A stretch of DNA of 7,821 nucleotides from Armatimonadota bacterium (GTDB lineage: Bacteria; Armatimonadota; Zipacnadia; Zipacnadales; UBA11051): positions 1 through 7,821 of the forward strand of contig DPJP01000298.1 in NCBI GenBank assembly GCA_003542955.1, given 5' to 3'. Positions 1-5,960 of the stretch are shown here, piece by piece. The translations under genes were made by a program, and so were the position numbers. The notes under the pieces were generated by a model that was given only the letters and a program-made list of their open reading frames with translations, was not told the DNA's origin and searched no databases. The stretch's first letter is position 1. Each line of letters opens with the position of its first letter.

Positions 1-65
1 CCGGCAAGGGCTTCCGAGGCGCGGGAAATGGACATCGCTGCCTGGACCCCTATCAGGAGTTCTGA
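1..65 (+). CDS. Probable C-terminal tail of an upstream gene (partial, unidentified)
   Basis: In the third forward frame an open stretch enters from the left edge and ends at a TGA at 63-65, giving about 20 residues that end in DPYQEF. Fourteen of its 20 codons end in G or C, against 15 of 29 in the second frame, which is also open and would end at 89-91, overlapping the next start as ATGA. This tail would leave a 22-base gap before the ATG at 88, with a good ribosome-binding site in it, which is typical operon spacing. No domain can be recognised from so short a piece, so no function is offered. The second-frame reading remains a possible alternative. Confidence 0.4.
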   Translation, partial: GKGFRGAGNGHRCLDPYQEF

Positions 66-77
66 GCTTGCCAGATC

Positions 78-84
78 GGAGAAG
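78..84 (+). promoter_or_regulatory. Ribosome-binding site that sets the start of the large lyase
   Basis: The bases GGAGAAG lie upstream of the ATG at 88; the GGAG core at 78-81 is six bases from that start. The alternative in-frame ATG at 28 has only GGGAA touching it, too close to be a normal site, and would put 20 polar residues ahead of the hydrophobic signal sequence. This favours translation from 88. Confidence 0.65.
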
Positions 85-87
85 CAC

Positions 88-3000
88 ATGATTCGAGGCA
101 CAGGAGATACGCTCCTGCATGTATGCGCCGTCCTGGCGATCATTGGCGTCGGGGGGGCGGGTCCCGTCTTTGGCGCCCAGCTGCCGCCGATTGTCCGGGG
201 CGCGAAGAGCGTCCATATACTGCCCGATGCCGCCGGGCCGATGGCGGTGACCATCACCAAGCGTGAAATGCGCATCTACCCGGAGCCGACGGAGCTGACC
301 GCCGTCATCTATGACCCCTGGCAGCGCAAGGTGGCGGAGGCCGTCATTCCGGCACTGGACAGGAGCGTGCCGGCCCAGCCACAGACTGCCGAGCTGCAGT
401 TTGATGTTGCCGAACCGGGTCTGCACCGGCTCGACATCACCGTCGGTGGCCGCGGTGACGTGCTCTGGGGGCTGGAGCTGTCCTCGGGCCGCTACATGCT
501 GCCGGGCGAGGTCTTTGTCAACGACCCCTCGGTTGGCGGAAGCATCTACTTCGCCCCGCCGGAGGGGCAGTTCACGATCACCGCCATGACGCCGCATGAC
601 GCCGGTATTCAGCAGATTGCCCTGGATGATGCGGCAGGCGCACAGGTCGGCGTCATCGACGTGAGCGAGCGTGGACCGAACTTCGAGTTGACCGTGCCCG
701 CGGAGGCGGGAGACCGCTCCGGCCCGTGGCGCCTGACACTTGCCGCCATGAATGCCCGCATCGTCTCGCCCCTGCTCAGATACTGGTCAACGGAGAGTGA
801 GATGCTGTTTGATCCGGCCACGGTGACGCGCTACATCGCCAAGTCGCCAAAGACTGAGCCGACCTTCTACACCCCCGAGCGCGTCGCCACCGGCCGCGAG
901 AACGTGGAGCGCTACGAGTGGGCGCAACAGCGGCTCAAGCTGATCATGGATGGCCAGCCGTACAGCTATCTGGTCGGCCGGCAGTACATATCGGCGACGG
1001 AGTACGCCGCCCAGAGCGACGACTTCATCTGGGAACTGCAGCCCCCCACGAGCATACCGCGCATCTTCCCGCATGAGGCCTACGCAGAGTGCCCGGTGTG
1101 CGGGTTGGCAGTCCGCAAGCTGCAGGCCTGGCATCCATGGCGGCTGGACCCGGTCAACCACCCGTACAAGATACAGTGCCGCATGTGCAACGACTGGTTC
1201 CCCTCGAACGACTTTGCCGCCGGCGATATGACATCCGGGCCGTTTCCGGATGATGGCAGCGGCTGGGTCGCCCCCGACGGCCGCCGCTTCTACCTGATTC
1301 GTGAGTATGTCAATGCCTGCTACAGCGCGGTGACCATCCCCGCGTTGCGCTCACTCTCGGAGGCCTGGCTGCTCACCGGCGACCCGCAATACGGGCGCAA
1401 GGCTGCCGTGCTGCTCGCGCGGCTTGCATCCGTCTACCCCAACCATGACGACCGGCAGGACTGGCTGTGGGCTGCCCCGTACGGTGGGCGCCACCCCCAC
1501 TACACCTGGAAGGGCGGCGGCATGATCACCGACCTGATCTGGGAGACGTTCTGCACCGAAGCCGCCGTCTACGCCTATGACGCGATCTACAGCTACCTGG
1601 ATCAGGACCCCGAGCTGATTCCATATCTGCAGTCGAAGGGTATGCCCATAGAAGACGTGGGAGACCTGCGCGACTACATCCATCACTACCTGCTGCGCCC
1701 TGCCGCAGTCGGCGTACTCAATGAATCGATCCGCGGCAACCTGGGGCATCACCAGGCGCTGGCGATGGCGCTGGCGTTGGTCATGGATGACTACTCCGAC
1801 ATCCACCCCAACTCCAGGGACATGGTGGATTGGGCGTATCACGGCGCCGGTCGCAGCGCCTACATGATGATCAACGGGCTCTACCGCGACGGCGGCGGGC
1901 ATGAAAGCCCATCCTACAACAACATCAAGCTGGATTTCATCCGCGTATCGCAGGTCATGGAGCAGATCCGCGCGCGCCATCCCGAGGAGTACCCGCTCGA
2001 TGCGTATCCGGACATATTCGGCAATGAGAAGGCGGCCTCGATCTTCGACTACTTCATCAACATGACTGTGCTTGGGATGTTCCAGCCCAGCATCGGTGAC
2101 GGCGGCAGTGCGGTTGGGGACATTCGCCGGTCCGAGCCGCGCATCAGGTCACTGGTGTCGCAGCCGAACCTCTATGCCTTCGGCAAGTACGGTGATCCGA
2201 GATACGTCCGTGCCGCAACCCGGATGGACGGCAGCATCGTCGCCGGCGACCTCTTCGAGCCGTACCCGCTTGAGCAGATGCAGCAGGCGCTAGAGACGCC
2301 GGAATCGGTGATCGCCCGCGGGCCGCGACTGGTCGACGGCTATGGCGCCGCCATCCTCGAGTCGGAGAAGGGGGCGCATGGTCGCGCGCTGGTGCTCAAC
2401 TACTCGGCCATTGTCGGCCATCGCCAGGCGGACAACCTGCACCTGGAGCTGTATGCGCGGGGGCTGAACATCCTCCCCGACCTCGGCTACCCCTTCCAGT
2501 GGGATTACACGCGCCAGTGGGACGCCAATACCATGGCGCACAACACCGTCAGCGTGAATGAGACCATCGCCAGCACGCGCGTGTATGCCGGCAACGCGGT
2601 ATCGCTCTTCGCCTCGCAGGACGGCGTGCAGGTGGTTTCAGCCCGGCATCTTCCGTATCCGGCCGACTACGAGCCGGGGGAGCAGCCCGGCCCGCGGGTG
2701 GACCAGTACGAGCGCACCAGTGCGCTGATCGATGTCGACGACGAGAACTTCTACGTGGTCGACCTCTTCGCCGTGGCAGGAGGAGAGCAGCACGATCAGA
2801 GTTGGCACGGGCCGCTCGTGCAGCCGGCCCTGCCGGAGCTGAACTGGCAGGCGCAGCCCACGGGTACGCTCGCCGGGCCCGATGTCGAGCAGTTCGCCAA
2901 GTACACGGACCGCTGGGGACGCACCTGGGACAACTTCCCCTCATTCGTCAAGGACGTCCGGCGGGCGCAGCTGAGTGAGCCACACTTCTGGGAGTGGGAC

Positions 3001-3933
3001 TTCGGCATGCCTGAGGGCGACCGCGTCCGGTTGCATATCGTGCCCGTCGGCGGGCCGCTCGAGGCAATCATGTGCTCCGGACGCTCGCCGGCGAGGCCCG
3101 CGGACTGGAAGCTCGACTACCTGCTGTGCCGCCGCAGTGTCGAGGAAGGCACGCGCTCGCTCTACCTGACGGTTATCGACGCCTTCCAGGGCGAGCCGTT
3201 CATCCAACAGGTGCGCGTGGTCTCGGAGGACCCGCTGGAGCTGGAGGTTACCTACACAGGCGGCGTGGACCGCATCAGTCTCGCCACTCCTCCGGGCCCC
3301 AGCACCACCAACGAGCGTCGGCCGCACGGCCTGCGGGTGCTGGCTAATCGTGACGGTCAGGGCATCCGCGACGTGCAGATCGGCACCTGGGCGCCCGATC
3401 AGGGCCCCGGCTACCTGACCGACACGATTCGCGACCTCGACTACCAGGGCAGGCGGATCGCCGTCGGATACGAGCCCGGACGCGAGGCCGAGTTCGCCGT
3501 CGGGCGCGCGCTCCGCATCCACAACTGGGGCCGCAGCGGCATGTACACCATCACCGATGCTGCCCGTGAGGGCGACCTGCTGTGGCTGACGCTGGACACC
3601 ACGGCGCTGCTTGCGCGCGGGCCGGTCACGGGCACCGAGGACGGTGTAGTCATACTCGGGGCGAGCTGCTTGCTTGCCACCGGCCGCCTGGATGCCGAGG
3701 GCAAGCTCTCATCGCCGGGGCCGCACTTCTTCGCCGGTGCGCGCCTTGGCGAGGGCGAGACCGCACGCGTCATCGAGGCCGTCGCGAACAGATCGGAAGC
3801 GTCAGCGCGCATCCTGCTGCATGAGCCGGCCTCCGGGGCAGCGCTGGCAGAGCAGTATGGTGAGGGAATCGTCTCAATCTGGGAATACGGCATTGGCGAC
3901 GCTGTCGAGTTGGCGCTGGTGCGCTCAGAGTAG
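88..3933 (+). CDS. Secreted multidomain heparinase II/III-fold polysaccharide lyase
   Basis: Likely an exported lyase that cleaves a uronate-containing polysaccharide by beta-elimination. The start at 88 (1281 residues) is chosen for its GGAG site and because residues 1-30 then form a signal peptide with hydrophobic core LLHVCAVLAIIGVGG, cleaved near PVFGA-QLPP. Seen in order: two beta-rich Ig- or PPC-like modules (about 41-135 and 150-232); a helical toroid (about 280-700) holding a CxxC...CxxC knuckle (C335, C338, C364, C367); a beta-sandwich lyase domain (about 745-1050); and a beta-rich C-terminus (about 1060-1281) I cannot assign. Candidate catalytic residues are N551/H554/H555 (NLGHHQ), Y610 (HESPSYNN) and H778 (GHRQADNLHLELYARG). 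D798 (LPDLGYP) and H818 (AHNTVSVN) fit the metal site, but the second histidine of the usual HxH motif is Q780. Spacing His-Tyr-His (55 and 168 residues) resembles, from memory, PL15 exolyases, which also carry an N-terminal beta domain. The protein is longer than the usual 600-900 residues. Fold assignment is firm; substrate and exo mode are inference. Confidence 0.88.
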   Translation: MIRGTGDTLLHVCAVLAIIGVGGAGPVFGAQLPPIVRGAKSVHILPDAAGPMAVTITKREMRIYPEPTELTAVIYDPWQRKVAEAVIPALDRSVPAQPQTAELQFDVAEPGLHRLDITVGGRGDVLWGLELSSGRYMLPGEVFVNDPSVGGSIYFAPPEGQFTITAMTPHDAGIQQIALDDAAGAQVGVIDVSERGPNFELTVPAEAGDRSGPWRLTLAAMNARIVSPLLRYWSTESEMLFDPATVTRYIAKSPKTEPTFYTPERVATGRENVERYEWAQQRLKLIMDGQPYSYLVGRQYISATEYAAQSDDFIWELQPPTSIPRIFPHEAYAECPVCGLAVRKLQAWHPWRLDPVNHPYKIQCRMCNDWFPSNDFAAGDMTSGPFPDDGSGWVAPDGRRFYLIREYVNACYSAVTIPALRSLSEAWLLTGDPQYGRKAAVLLARLASVYPNHDDRQDWLWAAPYGGRHPHYTWKGGGMITDLIWETFCTEAAVYAYDAIYSYLDQDPELIPYLQSKGMPIEDVGDLRDYIHHYLLRPAAVGVLNESIRGNLGHHQALAMALALVMDDYSDIHPNSRDMVDWAYHGAGRSAYMMINGLYRDGGGHESPSYNNIKLDFIRVSQVMEQIRARHPEEYPLDAYPDIFGNEKAASIFDYFINMTVLGMFQPSIGDGGSAVGDIRRSEPRIRSLVSQPNLYAFGKYGDPRYVRAATRMDGSIVAGDLFEPYPLEQMQQALETPESVIARGPRLVDGYGAAILESEKGAHGRALVLNYSAIVGHRQADNLHLELYARGLNILPDLGYPFQWDYTRQWDANTMAHNTVSVNETIASTRVYAGNAVSLFASQDGVQVVSARHLPYPADYEPGEQPGPRVDQYERTSALIDVDDENFYVVDLFAVAGGEQHDQSWHGPLVQPALPELNWQAQPTGTLAGPDVEQFAKYTDRWGRTWDNFPSFVKDVRRAQLSEPHFWEWDFGMPEGDRVRLHIVPVGGPLEAIMCSGRSPARPADWKLDYLLCRRSVEEGTRSLYLTVIDAFQGEPFIQQVRVVSEDPLELEVTYTGGVDRISLATPPGPSTTNERRPHGLRVLANRDGQGIRDVQIGTWAPDQGPGYLTDTIRDLDYQGRRIAVGYEPGREAEFAVGRALRIHNWGRSGMYTITDAAREGDLLWLTLDTTALLARGPVTGTEDGVVILGASCLLATGRLDAEGKLSSPGPHFFAGARLGEGETARVIEAVANRSEASARILLHEPASGAALAEQYGEGIVSIWEYGIGDAVELALVRSE

Positions 3934-3937
3934 GGAG
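3934..3937 (+). promoter_or_regulatory. Ribosome-binding site for the propeller gene
   Basis: GGAG follows directly after the TAG stop of the large lyase and lies eight bases before the ATG at 3946. An in-frame GTG at 3937 would overlap this motif and have no site of its own, so the ATG at 3946 is the better start. The placement suggests translational coupling with the lyase. Confidence 0.6.
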
Positions 3938-3945
3938 TGTGGGGC

Positions 3946-5844
3946 ATGGACAGCATCCTGCTGACGGGCATCGCGTTGAGCCTGGTAGTCGCCGTCCCAG
4001 CCGCGGCACAGGTTCAGAGGCATGACGGGTTCGCCGACCACGGCACCGCCGCCCCTACGGCCATCACCCGCGGCGCCACGGCCACCGTCAATGCCGAGGG
4101 CCGACGCCTGGTGCTCATCTGGCTGTCATCAAGCGACAGCATCTCGCAGCTGGTCATCGATGCACAGACCGGAGAGACTACCCAGATCCCCGTGCCCGGA
4201 CCCGCGGGTGCTCCCTTCGCCGTCCTGCATTCGAGCCGCAACCTGTGGTATGGCCATCTGAGTGGCCATTTCTACGAGTTCGACCCCAACAGCCTCAGCT
4301 TCACATTCTCAGGCAAGACGCCCCAGAACTGGGCGGGCGCGCTCACCGAGGCCCCTGACGGGGTCATCTGGGGCATTCTGAACCCCGATGGTCACCTGAT
4401 CAGCCTCAACCCCGACACCCGCACGCTGACCGACCACGGCATCATCAACGAGGAGACCTGGGTGCAGATACCGCGCACGATCGCGGCGGATGACGCCGGC
4501 TGGGTGTATGCCGGCACCGGCACGGCGAAGGGGCAGGTCGTCGGCTACAACATCGCGACCGGCGAGATCCGGAAGTATGTACCCGAGGATGCCCGCGGCT
4601 ACGGGAACGGCCAGCTCTTCCGTGGCATCGATGGCAACGTCTACGCAAGCTGTCCCGGCGCAGGGTGGGGCTGGCACCGGCTCAGCGGCGGCGAGGCCAC
4701 CCCGGTCGAGGAGCGGCCCGCACGCGCGCCGATACGCGCAGGCGCCCAGGCCTCGGTGTTCCGCGAGTTCGGTGACGGCAGCAGCATCGCTACGCTCGAT
4801 GTCCCCAACCGAGTGCTGGTGATCAAGGAGGCCGATGGAACCGAGCGCGAGATGCGATTTGACTACGAGTCGACCGGAGCGAACATCACCAGCATGGCCG
4901 CCGGTCCGCTCGGGAAGATATACGGCTCGACGAGCCACACCATGCGCTTCTTCAGCTACGAGCCTGCCACCGGCGAGCTGATCGACCACGGTGGCGTCCC
5001 GGAGATCGGTGATGGGAACTTCTGTGCCATCACATACCTGGGCGAGTGTGTCTACGGGACCCAGTACTCCGGCGGAGGCCTGTGGCAGGTCGATCCGAAG
5101 AAGCCGTGGCAGCCGACTGCCGAGGGTGACGCACAGAACCCGAGGCGGCTGGCCAGGTGGCCGCGTGACATCATGCGGCCCCGCACGATCCTCGCGCACC
5201 CCGACGGCAAGCACCTGCTGATGGCCGGGTATGCCACCGACGGGTTGATCGGTGGCGGCATTGGCATCTACAACATAGAGACCAACGAGGAGAGCCTGCT
5301 CACCGCCGAGGAGCACCTGCTGCGCGGGCAGGGCTGCATCACCCTGAAGAGCCTGCCGAATGGTGATCTCATCGGCGGCACGGATGTCGTCTCGGCATGG
5401 GCGGAGCAGATAGCGACCGAGGCCGAGCTGTTCATCATCGACTGGGAGACACGGGAGCTGGTCTTCCGCACCATACCCGTTCCCGGTGATGTCAGGATCA
5501 TCAGCATTGAGATCGGGCCGGATGGGCTCGTGTACGGGCTCTCGGGCAACTCGACACTGTTTGTTTTCGACCCGCAGACGCGTGCCGTCGTGCACGCGGA
5601 GAGCTTTCTGGAATACGGCGGAGTGCCGCGCCACGCCCTGCATGTCGGCCCTGACGGCAATATGTACGCAATGATGCACAAGGCCATCGTGCGGATCACG
5701 CCGGGCGGCACTGAGCATCAGAAGCTCGCCGACAGCCCGGTAACCACATCGGCCGGCGGGGCCCTGTACCAGGGAACACTCTACTTCGCCTCCGGCACGC
5801 ACGTGTGGAGTTACGAGATACCCGGGTCGGCCGGGGGACGATAG
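3946..5844 (+). CDS. Secreted beta-propeller protein, PQQ/SMP-30/Vgb-like repeats
   Basis: From the ATG at 3946 the protein has 632 residues. It opens with a hydrophobic stretch (ILLTGIALSLVVAVPAAA) and a cleavage site near AAA-Q at residue 20-21, so it is probably exported; unusually, the n-region has no Lys or Arg. The rest is built from recurring units of the form 'PDG.(I/V)YG ... (L/F)..(Y/F/V)DP.TGE'. Clear copies sit near residues 109-119 (FYEFDPNSLSF), 149-165 (GHLISLNPDTRTLTDHG), 198-211 (VVGYNIATGEIRKY), 335-350 (FFSYEPATGELIDHGG), 379-386 (LWQVDPKK), 439-450 (IGIYNIETNEES), 495-507 (LFIIDWETRELVF), 538-548 and the C-terminus (VWSYEIPG). This is the pattern of a propeller of seven or more blades. 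Known relatives of this shape include PQQ-repeat proteins, streptogramin-lyase-like proteins and propeller-fold polysaccharide lyases (PL11, PL22, PL24, PL25), but I recognise no catalytic signature of these. Its position 12 bases after the lyase points to a role on the same glycan (inference): binding partner, or enzyme. Confidence 0.8.
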   Translation: MDSILLTGIALSLVVAVPAAAQVQRHDGFADHGTAAPTAITRGATATVNAEGRRLVLIWLSSSDSISQLVIDAQTGETTQIPVPGPAGAPFAVLHSSRNLWYGHLSGHFYEFDPNSLSFTFSGKTPQNWAGALTEAPDGVIWGILNPDGHLISLNPDTRTLTDHGIINEETWVQIPRTIAADDAGWVYAGTGTAKGQVVGYNIATGEIRKYVPEDARGYGNGQLFRGIDGNVYASCPGAGWGWHRLSGGEATPVEERPARAPIRAGAQASVFREFGDGSSIATLDVPNRVLVIKEADGTEREMRFDYESTGANITSMAAGPLGKIYGSTSHTMRFFSYEPATGELIDHGGVPEIGDGNFCAITYLGECVYGTQYSGGGLWQVDPKKPWQPTAEGDAQNPRRLARWPRDIMRPRTILAHPDGKHLLMAGYATDGLIGGGIGIYNIETNEESLLTAEEHLLRGQGCITLKSLPNGDLIGGTDVVSAWAEQIATEAELFIIDWETRELVFRTIPVPGDVRIISIEIGPDGLVYGLSGNSTLFVFDPQTRAVVHAESFLEYGGVPRHALHVGPDGNMYAMMHKAIVRITPGGTEHQKLADSPVTTSAGGALYQGTLYFASGTHVWSYEIPGSAGGR

Positions 5845-5960
5845 GCGGGCCCGCAACGAGGATTCACGCGCGCGCGGTCAGTCGGAGAGCGCGGCGCAAG
5901 CGCATACCGCTCGGCACGCCAACGGCACACCGCGGGCGACCTTGTGCCGACGCCGCCTGC
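5845..5960. other. Convergent intergenic gap
   Basis: This 116-base gap lies between the stops of the propeller gene and the minus-strand lyase, which face each other. It contains a perfect 10-base palindrome GCGGGCCCGC just after the first stop (5845-5854), an alternating (CG)5 run (5867-5876), and the inverted repeats described separately. No open reading frame with coding character, RNA gene or promoter is evident. Confidence 0.7.
5923..5949. terminator. Possible bidirectional hairpin between convergent genes
   Basis: CGGCACA (5923-5929) is the exact reverse complement of TGTGCCG (5943-5949), giving a 7-bp stem with a 13-base loop. A second upstream arm, TCGGCAC at 5911-5917, can pair with GTGCCGA at 5944-5950 instead. 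Neither strand has a T-run after the stem, so it is not a classic intrinsic terminator. The location between two converging genes is the main reason to list it; in DNA this GC-rich a 7-bp match could be chance. Confidence 0.22.

Noticed and set aside
28..87. Start of the large lyase at the upstream ATG (28)
   Set aside because: No properly spaced ribosome-binding site, and it adds 20 polar residues before a good signal peptide. It would also overlap the probable upstream gene tail, so the ATG at 88 is preferred.
1351..1980. Minus-strand open frame of 209 codons within the large lyase
   Set aside because: It overlaps the most conserved toroid region of the lyase, and its product has no recognisable motif. 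It is best explained as a composition artefact.
2941..3522. Minus-strand open frame of 193 codons within the large lyase
   Set aside because: Antisense to continuous lyase sequence, with no recognisable domain; a GC-driven shadow.
4309..5856. Long minus-strand open frame (515 codons) opposite the propeller gene
   Set aside because: It lies entirely antisense to a gene with clear repeats, signal peptide and ribosome-binding site. Its translation shows no recognisable domain, and long antisense frames are expected in DNA this GC-rich.
5867..5876. Alternating (CG)5 run as a Z-DNA or regulatory element
   Set aside because: Ten bases of alternating CG is unremarkable in a genome of this composition and has no supporting context.
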